Source: Aliikangiella coralliicola (GTDB lineage Bacteria > Pseudomonadota > Gammaproteobacteria > Enterobacterales > Kangiellaceae). From it: a stretch of 64,000 bases of DNA. The notes below the pieces were generated by a model, which searched no databases, was not told the origin of the DNA, and saw only the letters and a list, made by a program, of their open reading frames with translations. The first letter of the stretch is position 1. The number at the start of each line of letters is the position of its first letter. The stretch lies in assembly GCF_007004725.1 (NCBI RefSeq), contig NZ_ML660161.1:297122-361121 (forward strand). The letters are read 5' to 3'. This document shows, piece after piece, positions 35,254-43,733 of this stretch. The position numbers and the translations under genes were made by a program.

Positions 35254-36741
35254 CTAGTTTGCCATCACCGTTCTGTCTTTTGCCCAGTCTCTTAACCCTT
35301 GAACTTTTTCGGCCATCACAACAGATAATGGTCGAGTCTGTTTTACCGCTTCAAGAATAGCGTCAGTGGAAAGTAATTTCTTTTCGGCGTATGCACGGTA
35401 AAGTGCTGATACCACCGCTTGCTCTATTTCAGATCCGGTAAAACCTTCGCTGGCCTTGGCCAATTCCGCTAACCTGATCTTGGCAGTATCCTGATCTCTT
35501 CGCTTAATATGGATCGCAAAAATTTCAATGCGAGACTCGAAGTCTGGTAAGTCGACAAAAAATATTTCGTCCAACCGTCCTTTTCGCATTAATTCAGGCG
35601 GCAGGCGAGAAATATCATTAGCCGTTGCGACAATAAACACCTGTTTTTGCTTTTCAGCCATCCAGGTGAGTAATGTTGCTAGTACGCGTTGCGAAGTGCC
35701 GCCATCGCTGTCGCCGCTGGAAACGCCTTTTTCAATTTCATCTAGCCATAAAACGCTGGGAGACATTAACTCCGCCATTTTAAGTGATTCACGCAGGTTT
35801 TTTTCGGTTTCGCCATGATATTTGTTGTAGAGTGCGCCGAAGTCCAGGCGAAGTAACGGCAATCCCCACATACCGGCGACTGACTTTGCCGCCAGGCTTT
35901 TTCCACCGCCTTGAACACCGACTAACATTAACCCTTTTGGTGGGTCTAATGGAATGTCTCTATCTAAAAACACATGCTCTCTATGCTGTAACCAACTCTT
36001 GAGGTTTTTTAACCCGCCGACTTCGCTAAATTTCGAGGTCTCATATTCAAAACTTAGTACGCCATCCATGTCCAGAAGCTCGAACTTGGCTTTATTAATG
36101 GCGGGAAGCTCTGCTTCAGTAATAGCGCCATCGCCAATCACATTGCGGATTAAAGTGCGTGCGTCTGCGTAAGTCATTCCGGTTAAGTTTCTTACCAGTT
36201 TTTTTAAAGTCGCATTGTCAGTTTTGACTTTTTGTCCCTGGTGAGCTTGCGACCACTTTTTCGCTTCTTGTCGAATTAATTGTTCTAACTGCTGTTCATT
36301 GGGTAACGACAATTGAAAACTGGCTGAATAGCGTTTTACCTCTGCCGGCAAATCAATGGAATGAGAAATAAAGACGATGTTGTGATTCACATTGGTATGA
36401 TTTTGGGCAATTTCTTTGAGTAGCCTGACAATTTTAGGGGCATCTTCAAAGTGTGGGTGAAAATCACAGAGCGCAAAAATACACGAACGATTGGAAGCTT
36501 TTATCTGGGCCAGGGCTTCTAACGGGTCTTGCGTGTTTTCGATTTCAGCTAAATCGTGAGACAGGTCGGTACGTCTCATGCCATCCACATGGTCCCAGCC
36601 GAACAAAGGTTTATTGAGGAAATTAGCAATTTCACCCAGAAGGTTGAGTGCTCTTAATTCTTCGTGAGTTTCGATAGTAATTATCGGGTTCCCTGATTTG
36701 ATTAACAGGTTTAAGTCATTAAAGTCAGTTTTACCGCTCAT
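35254..36741 (-). CDS. Ycf46-like AAA+ ATPase
   Basis: A 495-residue AAA+ protein. The N-terminal half (1-225) is a degenerate P-loop-like region (PIITIETHEELRAL, IFALCDFHPHF, NIVFISHSIDLP) as in the Ycf46 family. The C-terminal AAA core has Walker A GVQGGGKS (275-282), Walker B VLWLDEIE (330-337), sensor/arginine-finger sequence ATANDISRLPPELMRKGRLDEIFFVDLP and a lid. Ycf46 homologues occur in cyanobacteria, chloroplasts and many Gammaproteobacteria; their role is poorly defined, with a link to CO2 use proposed in cyanobacteria. It is transcribed alone, between hsp20 and coq7. Confidence 0.9.
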   Translation of the reverse strand: MSGKTDFNDLNLLIKSGNPIITIETHEELRALNLLGEIANFLNKPLFGWDHVDGMRRTDLSHDLAEIENTQDPLEALAQIKASNRSCIFALCDFHPHFEDAPKIVRLLKEIAQNHTNVNHNIVFISHSIDLPAEVKRYSASFQLSLPNEQQLEQLIRQEAKKWSQAHQGQKVKTDNATLKKLVRNLTGMTYADARTLIRNVIGDGAITEAELPAINKAKFELLDMDGVLSFEYETSKFSEVGGLKNLKSWLQHREHVFLDRDIPLDPPKGLMLVGVQGGGKSLAAKSVAGMWGLPLLRLDFGALYNKYHGETEKNLRESLKMAELMSPSVLWLDEIEKGVSSGDSDGGTSQRVLATLLTWMAEKQKQVFIVATANDISRLPPELMRKGRLDEIFFVDLPDFESRIEIFAIHIKRRDQDTAKIRLAELAKASEGFTGSEIEQAVVSALYRAYAEKKLLSTDAILEAVKQTRPLSVVMAEKVQGLRDWAKDRTVMAN

Positions 36742-36949
36742 ATCTCATTTACTTTAATTGTTAAATCGTTTCCATTTGGTTTTCGACAGTCAATTCTTTA
36801 AAATAGACTGTCTTTGTCGAATCGCGCTACTAAAAAGTATCGCTATTTGCCAATATCTGAGTTTGCAATGCCATTCTTTATGGTTACTGAGAAAGTGACC
36901 TATTGCAAAACCTAACTATTGTAATCTTATTTTTTCGAGTGTCTAGCCA

Positions 36950-37588
36950 ATGCGCCATCTTAACTTAGCTGATAAAGTCATAATGCTTGCCGATAATGCG
37001 TTAAAAACGCTGGCAGGTGGTTACCAAACGACGCCCAGGGAAAAACCGGTCAGCCAATCAGATGCTGGTGAACTAACGACCGAAGACGCAAAACATTCTG
37101 CTGGATTGATGAGAATTAACCATTGTGGTGAAGTTTGTGCCCAGGCGCTTTACCAGGGGCAAGCATTAACAGCTCGGCTACCTGAAGTGCGCGAGAAAAT
37201 GGAACAGGCGGCTGCTGAAGAAAATGATCATCTGGAATGGTGTGCCGGTCGACTTAAACAACTAGACAGCCACACCAGTTGGTTTAACCCGGTTTGGTAT
37301 GCGGGCTCATTTGCAATCGGTGCAATTGCCGGCGCTGTCGGTGATAAATGGAGTTTAGGCTTTGTCGCAGAAACAGAGCATCAGGTAGTAAGACATCTGG
37401 ATGACCATTTACAGAAACTGCCGAGTAATGATCACGAGAGTCGCGCCATTTTGATACAAATGCGCGAAGATGAATTAGAACATGCGACCGCAGCATTGGC
37501 GGCTGGCGGTGCCGAGTTACCAGGGCCAGTCAAAAAAATGATGGGTTTGATGTCAAAAGTGATGACATCAACAGTCTATTACGTTTAA
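36950..37588 (+). CDS. coq7: Demethoxyubiquinone hydroxylase
   Basis: Coq7 hydroxylates 2-polyprenyl-3-methyl-6-methoxybenzoquinone in the last steps of ubiquinone synthesis, at the inner membrane. The 212-residue protein has the di-iron Glu/His motifs MRINHCGEVCAQALY, AAAEENDHLEWC, VAETEHQVVRHLDDH and MREDELEHATAA, and a hydrophobic stretch YAGSFAIGAIAGAVGDKW. Coq7 replaces UbiF in many Gammaproteobacteria outside the enterics. ATG 36950 begins MRHLNLADKVI. Convergent with the sensor kinase gene. Confidence 0.97.
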   Translation: MRHLNLADKVIMLADNALKTLAGGYQTTPREKPVSQSDAGELTTEDAKHSAGLMRINHCGEVCAQALYQGQALTARLPEVREKMEQAAAEENDHLEWCAGRLKQLDSHTSWFNPVWYAGSFAIGAIAGAVGDKWSLGFVAETEHQVVRHLDDHLQKLPSNDHESRAILIQMREDELEHATAALAAGGAELPGPVKKMMGLMSKVMTSTVYYV

Positions 37589-37619
37589 TTCTCGAGATGT
37601 AATGGTCGCAAATTACGCG

Positions 37620-39083
37620 TTATGTTGAAAATTTAACGGTAACCTTCAGCCCACTCGGCTCTAAGTTTTCTGCTGAGATTACGCCACCATTCAATGCAAA
37701 TGAGCGTTTGGCAATAGATAGCCCTAGCCCGACACCACCACTATTTCGCGCTCTATCCAGATCAGGCCGATAAAAGGCGTCAAAAATTTTGTCGAGCTGT
37801 GCTTGGGGAACACCGGGACCATTATCACTGATGCTCAGCGTGATTGAATCGTTTTGTTGGTGAAGACTGCATTTTATAAGGCCATTGTCTCCTGCGTAGC
37901 GGATCGCGTTACGTAAGATATTTTCGATACCGCTAATGAGCGGATCTTTGACGCCGTGAAATTGACAGAGGGCTGGAATATCCACCTGAATTTCTGTGTT
38001 AGACTGCTCCGCTTCAAATCGGCCGTCTTCAATAACCGTTTGAAAAATCTGGCATAGATCGAAAGTCTCTTTTTCTGAGCTCATTTCTTGTGCTTCCAGC
38101 TTGGATAACGTCAGCAGGTTACTCAGCATATCGTTCATTCGATCACATTCTAATTTAATTCGGGAAAGGTTATCTTGGGTTGCGCTGGTTGCCTGGTTTT
38201 CCGCCATTCCTAGCGCGATTTTCAATCGAGCGAGCGGTGAGCGAAGTTCATGAGAAACATCGCTCAATAATTGTTTTTGTGAATCTAATGTGTGCGAAAG
38301 ATGGTTCGCCAAATTGTCGAAATCAGTCGCTAATTCTCCAAACTCGTCTCGACGTCGCATTAGCTTTTCAAGATCTTCGCGGTTACTCAGATCATGGCGC
38401 ATTTTTCGAGTGGTTTGCTGTAAACGACGGATTGGACCGGTGATCAACCAGGAAAGCAAAAAGCTAACGGGGAAGCTCAGAATAAAAATAGAGAAAAGTA
38501 TGCTTTTGGCAATGTCGCGAAAGAAGCTCTCAACCAGGTGGCGGTTTATCAATGGTGCTCTTTGACGAGAGTAGAGCCAGTAGTTTTTCTCTTTGATCTG
38601 AATAAGACTGCCGCCAAAAAAGGCTTGTTTGCGTTGAAATGCAACTAATGGTTGTTTATGGCGACGAACGCGACTATGTAAGTCTGCTAATAATTCAGGA
38701 TATGTTTTATTTGAAAATTCCTGACCTTGTTCGTCGAGTAGATAAATCTCCCATTGACGCTTCCTGGGGGAGCGGTTAATCCGTCTGAAACCATCAAACA
38801 AGTTTTGTGTTTTGTTAGTTATTTTTCGTAGTTCATTTTCTAAGGGTGGAGGTAACGGACGGTAATGAATTTTTCCACCGTTAATATAACCGACAAAAAG
38901 ATTAATGGTGATGATAATGACCATACTGAGCCAAAACCATCCCAAAATTTTCCAGAAAAGTGAAATTCGAAACCGTTTTTTTGAAGCTGTATTTTTGCCG
39001 GCACCTGCGGTACTCACTGAATTGTTAGTGCTGGCCGAAGCTTGAGAAGGGTTACTATCGTCGCTGGTGACTGATTGATTCAT
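37620..39083 (-). CDS. cpxA: CpxA-like sensor histidine kinase
   Basis: A 487-residue membrane kinase. After a Ser/Asn/Thr-rich tail of about 40 residues there is one membrane helix (ILGWFWLSMVIIITINLFVGY), a periplasmic domain of about 120 residues, a second helix (FSIFILSFPVSFLLSWLITGP) and a HAMP region. The kinase core follows with SDVSHELRSPLARLKIALGM (phospho-His) and the ATP site SISDNGPGVP, NSGGVGLGLSIAKR. The order and the LRSPLARL block match CpxA, which senses envelope stress. cpxR lies 19 bases upstream in the same operon. The low-complexity N-terminal tail is unusual for CpxA. Confidence 0.9.
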   Translation of the reverse strand: MNQSVTSDDSNPSQASASTNNSVSTAGAGKNTASKKRFRISLFWKILGWFWLSMVIIITINLFVGYINGGKIHYRPLPPPLENELRKITNKTQNLFDGFRRINRSPRKRQWEIYLLDEQGQEFSNKTYPELLADLHSRVRRHKQPLVAFQRKQAFFGGSLIQIKEKNYWLYSRQRAPLINRHLVESFFRDIAKSILFSIFILSFPVSFLLSWLITGPIRRLQQTTRKMRHDLSNREDLEKLMRRRDEFGELATDFDNLANHLSHTLDSQKQLLSDVSHELRSPLARLKIALGMAENQATSATQDNLSRIKLECDRMNDMLSNLLTLSKLEAQEMSSEKETFDLCQIFQTVIEDGRFEAEQSNTEIQVDIPALCQFHGVKDPLISGIENILRNAIRYAGDNGLIKCSLHQQNDSITLSISDNGPGVPQAQLDKIFDAFYRPDLDRARNSGGVGLGLSIAKRSFALNGGVISAENLEPSGLKVTVKFST

Positions 39084-39102
39084 TATGACTCTTTAACACT
39101 CA

Positions 39103-39813
39103 TTATTGCTCAGGTTGTTGCTCGGACCAGATTAAGTACTGGTAACCGTTACCACGAATGGTTTTGATACGTGGTTTTCCTTTCGCAAAGTCACCGAGTT
39201 TTTTACGCACATTGCTTAAATGCATATCAATGCTGCGGTCGAATGGCTGCAGTTTTTTACCCAGGCAGGTTTCGCTTATTGTTTCCCTGGTAACCAGTTT
39301 ACCTGCGTTTTCCATCAGTAGTTTGAGTAAATCAAATTCGGTTGAGGTTAGTTCAACGGCTTGACCATCTTTGGTGACCTGACGGTTGGCCTGGTCTAAC
39401 GAAACATGATTAATAAGCTTATTTTCGCCGTTGTTGTTCGAGTTGACTTGATGCTGAGTTCTGCGGGTGACTGCGCGTATTCTTGCGACTAACTCCCGTG
39501 GATCACAGGGTTTGGCAACATAATCATCGGCCCCCATTTCCAGCCCGACAATCCGGTCAACTTTTTCTCCTCTCGCGGTTAGCATGATGACTGGAAGTTG
39601 CGAATCTTGGCGTATCTCAGTTAGCGTTTCGAAGCCATTTTTTTGCGGCATCATAACGTCTAAAATAAGAAGGTCATAGTTAATTTGATTAACCTGTTTT
39701 ATCGCTTCAAGTCCGTTATGCACCGTGTCGACAAAAAAGCCTTCTTGAGATAAATAATCCTGGAGAAGCTGACATAGTTCAATATCATCGTCGACAATTA
39801 ATAACTTAATCAT
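39103..39813 (-). CDS. cpxR: CpxR-like response regulator
   Basis: A 236-residue OmpR-type regulator. The receiver has the acidic pocket DDD (8-10), phosphorylated Asp52 (ILDVMMPQKNG) and the conserved MLTARG and KPCDPRELVARI. The C-terminal winged helix has LTSTEFDLLKLLMENAGKLVTRE and SIDMHLSNVRKKLG...KTIRGNGYQYL, with DNA-contact residues typical of CpxR. It is the first gene of the cpxRA operon, and a CpxR-type box lies about 100 bases upstream. The divergent CpxP-like gene completes the module. Confidence 0.93.
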   Translation of the reverse strand: MIKLLIVDDDIELCQLLQDYLSQEGFFVDTVHNGLEAIKQVNQINYDLLILDVMMPQKNGFETLTEIRQDSQLPVIMLTARGEKVDRIVGLEMGADDYVAKPCDPRELVARIRAVTRRTQHQVNSNNNGENKLINHVSLDQANRQVTKDGQAVELTSTEFDLLKLLMENAGKLVTRETISETCLGKKLQPFDRSIDMHLSNVRKKLGDFAKGKPRIKTIRGNGYQYLIWSEQQPEQ

Positions 39814-40116
39814 GGTAAATCTAAACTCTCTGAAATATCTGCTTAGGAACGCTGCATTTACTTTAAGTTTAACATAGTTGAAATGATCCTGAGATTTCTG
39901 TTACCGGTCTTTACATAAACTTTACATTCTACTGACGCCACTTTGCATTGAAGCCGCTAAACTGGATGCCAGTGAGTTGATTTAATTCAATATGTTGAAG
40001 ATTAATCATCGGTCTTGTCTGGTGAAATCCGCAAGATGCAAAATTCACTAATTGCTGCCGTTATCACAAAAGATCTCGGTTAATTTTGAAATATCGGTGT
40101 TAATGAGGAAATAACT
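39814..40116. other. Intergenic control region between cpxR and the cpxP-like gene
   Basis: About 300 bases that hold the divergent promoters, two TTTAC-type CpxR sites (39857-39872 and 39910-39925) and no gene. The leader of the cpxP-like gene ends in GAGGAAATAACT. Confidence 0.6.
39910..39925 (-). promoter_or_regulatory. CpxR box
   Basis: Read on the minus strand this is GTAAAGTTTATGTAAA, two GTAAA repeats 6 bases apart, which fits the CpxR consensus (GTAAA-N4-8-GTAAA). A weaker second site at 39857-39872 (TTTAC, 6 bases, TTTAA on the plus strand) lies 53 bases nearer cpxR. Both are in the shared gap, so autoregulation and control of the cpxP-like gene are likely. Confidence 0.8.
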
Positions 40117-40656
40117 ATGTTTAATCGATTAGTGTCAAAGAATGTTTTAGTTAAAAAGTCTGCCGTTGTCGGTGCATTATTTGGTTTGTTAATGAGTGCG
40201 ACGGCACAGGCACACCCAGAATTTGAGGGGGACGGTTTTGACGGTGATAATTTTAGAAGTAATGCAAGCAAAGAGAGAATGCACCGCCATGGTCCCGGCT
40301 TTGGCTTACGTGGACTTCGACATGCCTTTTCACACCTGGATTTGTCCGACGAGCAAAAGAGCGCATTAAAATCACTTAAGAACAGCAATAAAGAAACGAT
40401 TCAGGCCGGTCGCGAAGCGATGCGTTCCTTGAAAAAGGAAATGAAAGCACTACTAATGGCTGAAACAATTGACGAAGCTGCGGTAAAGAGTTTAAGCACA
40501 ACAATTGCGGCACAAAAAGCTGACCAATTAATTTTATTTGCAAATTTAAAGAAGCAGGCCATAGCGTTACTAACAGACGAACAAAAGGCGCAGCTGGATG
40601 AGATGAAAGCTAAGCGTCAGGAGCGCATGAGAGAGCGTTTTGGTTATCGCAGATAG
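40117..40656 (+). CDS. CpxP/Spy-like periplasmic protein
   Basis: A 179-residue exported protein. The signal peptide ends near ATAQAHP. The mature protein is highly charged and helical, with the two LTxxQ-type motifs of the CpxP/Spy family as DLSDEQKSALKSLKN and LLTDEQKAQLDEMK, and a basic end (KRQERMRERFGYRR). These proteins bind unfolded periplasmic proteins and damp Cpx signalling. A GAGGAAA ribosome site is present. It is divergent from cpxRA with CpxR boxes between, the classical cpxP arrangement. Spy-type function alone cannot be excluded. Confidence 0.87.
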   Translation: MFNRLVSKNVLVKKSAVVGALFGLLMSATAQAHPEFEGDGFDGDNFRSNASKERMHRHGPGFGLRGLRHAFSHLDLSDEQKSALKSLKNSNKETIQAGREAMRSLKKEMKALLMAETIDEAAVKSLSTTIAAQKADQLILFANLKKQAIALLTDEQKAQLDEMKAKRQERMRERFGYRR

Positions 40657-40695
40657 TTGTCAATAACCTATTTGCAAAACGGTGTTGTCCCCGGC

Positions 40696-40770
40696 TATCT
40701 TGTCGTGGCTGAAAGGTGATTGACTGTTTATTTTCTGCCACCTAAGTCCGCTTTCAGTCGCGATAAGATA
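40696..40770 (+). other. Long RNA hairpin after the cpxP-like gene
   Basis: Arm 1 (40696-40715) pairs with arm 2 (40751-40770) over 20 consecutive positions if three are G-U. The loop of 35 bases contains a further GGTG/CACC helix. Only the plus-strand RNA pairs perfectly, since the minus strand would have A-C mismatches. It may stabilise or end the cpxP-like transcript. No U-tract follows. Confidence 0.5.
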
Positions 40771-40791
40771 TTAAATAATGTGCTTGCTAAG

Positions 40792-41868
40792 TTAGAGAAT
40801 ATTTTCTATTGGAATAATTGAATTCAACCCAATCCCTTGCTCTACCATTTGCTTAAAATCATCGGCCATTTTGTGACTTTCGTCTAACACTTTTTGCCAG
40901 TATTGAATTCTACTTTTTTCATCCATCTTTTCAAAGTCAGTGCGATCAGATATTTTCTGATACGGCAAAGATGCAACGTGTTGAGGTGATGGCGTGATAA
41001 GGACAACATTTTCGTAATTTTGATGACTGGCATTACGTTTTTTGAGTTTCTTATCAAACCAGCCTGGTTTGATTGATGGAAAAAAGTGTGGGTAGAGAAC
41101 CAGTTTTTCGGTATTAAAGTTAAGATCGAGATGATAGTCAATAATTCCACCGTCACGGTAAACGCCGTCGGGCGCTCCCGGTATTTCGCCAACGCCTCTT
41201 AGCACGAGTGGTATCGCGCCGGATGCGATAAGCACTTGATGAATATTTTGGGTAGACAAATTAACGAAGTGCGTTGGCATATCGTCGAATTTGAAAAAGC
41301 TCTGGTCGAAATATTGATTGTGAGTGTGAAAGACATAGCGGTCAAAATATTGACTGATTTTACTGCGAGAAATCATGTTAGCTGCCGCTGCGCTTACTAG
41401 CCCAGACATTTGAATAAAGCGGTTCTCCGAACGATTGAGGCCTTTTGCTTTAGCGACGATAAAATGGCTTTGCACCAATTGGCTGTTGGCGATTTCTTCT
41501 TCGCCAGTTGTTCCTAAGACTTTATCGAGCATTTGAATAGCTTTACTACTGATTTCATCGGCGTCAGGTTTTGTGGAATAAGTTTCGTTGGAATAGTAAT
41601 GGGCAAGGCGCTTAATCGCGCCTACTGGATCTTCCTGGGCGAAACAGGCTAGCCGCCAGGAACCGGCCGAGGAACCAATGGTGTGAATTGGTTCTTTTCG
41701 ATTAGTGAAAAACTCACCAAATAAGTAACAATCCAGACCGAATAAAGTAAACCATTTAGGTCCACCTGAAGCGCCCGCGAGAACTTCAAATTGCTGCTGG
41801 CTTATGCCGTCGGACTGAATCTGTTTTAAAGCTTTTGATCCTGCGTAAACACTGATTGATGTTGACAT
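40792..41868 (-). CDS. Patatin-like phospholipase
   Basis: A 358-residue patatin-domain protein. The glycine-rich oxyanion loop is GASGGPKW, the Ser nucleophile sits in TIGSSAGSW (GxSxG) and the Asp of the dyad in YRDGGIIDYH. Patatins release fatty acids from membrane lipids. There is no signal peptide or beta-barrel, so this is likely a cytoplasmic enzyme. ATG 41868 (MSTSISVYAG) is used as start; the frame continues 5 codons to a TTG. It lies alone, convergent with the cpxP-like gene. Confidence 0.87.
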   Translation of the reverse strand: MSTSISVYAGSKALKQIQSDGISQQQFEVLAGASGGPKWFTLFGLDCYLFGEFFTNRKEPIHTIGSSAGSWRLACFAQEDPVGAIKRLAHYYSNETYSTKPDADEISSKAIQMLDKVLGTTGEEEIANSQLVQSHFIVAKAKGLNRSENRFIQMSGLVSAAAANMISRSKISQYFDRYVFHTHNQYFDQSFFKFDDMPTHFVNLSTQNIHQVLIASGAIPLVLRGVGEIPGAPDGVYRDGGIIDYHLDLNFNTEKLVLYPHFFPSIKPGWFDKKLKKRNASHQNYENVVLITPSPQHVASLPYQKISDRTDFEKMDEKSRIQYWQKVLDESHKMADDFKQMVEQGIGLNSIIPIENIL

Positions 41869-41993
41869 AAAAAATTGGCACAAAAGTCGATTTGGATATA
41901 GCGCTTATTTAATCGGCTTTATGCCGAGTGAGCAAGCGCCATGATTAATGATCCCGAACTTAGATTAATTATATTAACCACAATTAAGGTTTT

Positions 41994-42818
41994 CTATTCG
42001 ATTGATTTTACCTGAAACAAAGTTTTATCTTCGAGCCTTAAAGCCGTTAAATACTGCCCCCAAACACAACCTGTGTCCAGTGCATAAAGGCCGGTTTGTT
42101 GACACTTTCCTTCCAGAGATGCCCAGTGACCGAAAATGAGACTAAAGTTTTGTGACTCGTCATTTTGAGACCACCTTTTTGAAGAAAACCACGGCTGTAA
42201 TTCCGAAGCTTGCTGACCTGGCGCTAGTTTGTTGGTGAGCTCAAGTGCGCCGTCAGCGTAGCAGAAGCGCATTCGGGTGAGGGCATTGGTAATGTATCTG
42301 AGTCGGTCAAGGCCTGTTAATTGCTCATCCCACTGATTGGGATGGTCGCCATACATTGCCTGAAAGAATGACTGAGACTCTGTTGACTGGATAAAATCGC
42401 TGACTTCTTGTGAATATGCCAGACATTGTTGTAACGACCAGCTAACCGGTATCCCAGCATGTACCATGGCAAAATTGAGCGATTTATCATAATGAAACAA
42501 GGGTTGTTGTTTTAACCAATCGGCTAACAGGTGACGATTCTCGCACGAAAGTATGTCGGTGAAAGTGTCTTTGCGGCGCGGTTGGTGGGCACCTGACTCC
42601 ACCGCCAAAAAGTGTAAATCATGATTGCCGAGCACGCAGCGAATATTTTCTTTATAGCGATAAATAAACTCTAGTGTGGCGAGAGAATCTTTGCCACGGT
42701 TGATTAAGTCACCCGCAAGCCATAATGTATCGTCTTTGGGGTCAAAATTAATCCTGTTGAGAAGCTTTTGCAAAGTCTGGTAACATCCCTGAATGTCACC
42801 AATGGCATAAGTCGCCAT
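41994..42818 (-). CDS. apaH: Diadenosine tetraphosphatase
   Basis: ApaH splits Ap4A symmetrically into two ADP and also removes Np4 caps from RNA. The 274-residue protein has the metallophosphatase motifs GDIQGCYQ, GDLINRG and GNHDLH, and histidines in HAGIPVSW and FGHWASLEGK. The sequence follows E. coli ApaH over its whole length. In enterics apaH sits with ksgA-apaG; here it stands alone on the minus strand. Confidence 0.97.
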   Translation of the reverse strand: MATYAIGDIQGCYQTLQKLLNRINFDPKDDTLWLAGDLINRGKDSLATLEFIYRYKENIRCVLGNHDLHFLAVESGAHQPRRKDTFTDILSCENRHLLADWLKQQPLFHYDKSLNFAMVHAGIPVSWSLQQCLAYSQEVSDFIQSTESQSFFQAMYGDHPNQWDEQLTGLDRLRYITNALTRMRFCYADGALELTNKLAPGQQASELQPWFSSKRWSQNDESQNFSLIFGHWASLEGKCQQTGLYALDTGCVWGQYLTALRLEDKTLFQVKSIE

Positions 42819-42958
42819 AAATCTGAAAACCTGATAGATAAGTTCAAATTATAAGATTTGCTGAGTTTACCTCAATTTTATCGGTTGGCCTAAAAGCTTA
42901 TTGAATTTATGTTGGCAAGCTGGGTTACCCAAAAACTAAAACGATACGAAATCATTGG

Positions 42959-43729
42959 ATGAGTTATATGTTTGAGAATAACAGAAAAATTGCTGTAATT
43001 ACTGGAGCAAGCTCGGGGTTTGGGCGAGCGAGTGTCATCAAGTTTGTGGCAAACGGCTGGAACGTCATCGCGCTAGCGCGTCGGGCTGAAAAGCTATCGG
43101 AATTGCAACAAGAAGTTGGCGAGCAATATTGTTATGTCAAACAGCTTGATGTTTGTGAGCAACAACAAATTGATGAATTTGCTCAATTTTTGGATCAGCA
43201 AGGTATTTCAATTGATCTATTAGTTAATAATGCAGGACTTGCTCTTGGTTTGGAATCTGCAGATAAAGCTTTGCACGACGATTGGCAAGTCATGGTCGAT
43301 ACCAATATTAAAGGTCTGATATTTATGACGCGGGCGTTGCTGCCGCAGATGGTTGAAAAGAAAAAAGGCCATATTATCAACCTCGGCTCAATTGCTGGTA
43401 CATATGCTTATCCCGGCGGTAATACCTATGGCGCAAGTAAGGCGTTTGTTGCGCAATTTAGTTTGAATTTGCGAGCTGATCTTGCAGGCACTGGAATACG
43501 GGTAACCAATATCGAACCAGGATTAGCAGAAACTGAATTCTCGGTGGTGCGATTTCACGGTGATCAGGAAAAAGCAGATTCTATTTACCAGGGGCTAGAA
43601 CCTTTATCGGCAGAAGATATCGCTGAAAGTATTTTCTGGAGTGCGAGTTTGCCATCCCATGTGAATATCAACCGAATTGAAATTATGCCGACTTGTCAGT
43701 CTTTTTCGCCATTAAATATTAGTCGGTAA
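42959..43729 (+). CDS. ydfG: YdfG-like NADP-dependent 3-hydroxy acid dehydrogenase
   Basis: A 256-residue SDR close to E. coli YdfG, which oxidises L-allo-threonine, serine and related 3-hydroxy acids and reduces malonic semialdehyde. Seen: TGASSGFGRAS (cofactor), ALARRAEKL (NADP preference), VNNAGLALGLE, NLGSIAGTYAYPGG, YGASKAFV (Tyr-Lys) and the C-terminal PSHVNINRIEIMPTCQS, which is characteristic. ATG 42959 is used; a second ATG three codons later is possible. The hybrid kinase gene starts 4 bases after its stop. Confidence 0.93.
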   Translation: MSYMFENNRKIAVITGASSGFGRASVIKFVANGWNVIALARRAEKLSELQQEVGEQYCYVKQLDVCEQQQIDEFAQFLDQQGISIDLLVNNAGLALGLESADKALHDDWQVMVDTNIKGLIFMTRALLPQMVEKKKGHIINLGSIAGTYAYPGGNTYGASKAFVAQFSLNLRADLAGTGIRVTNIEPGLAETEFSVVRFHGDQEKADSIYQGLEPLSAEDIAESIFWSASLPSHVNINRIEIMPTCQSFSPLNISR

Positions 43730-43733
43730 GCGC

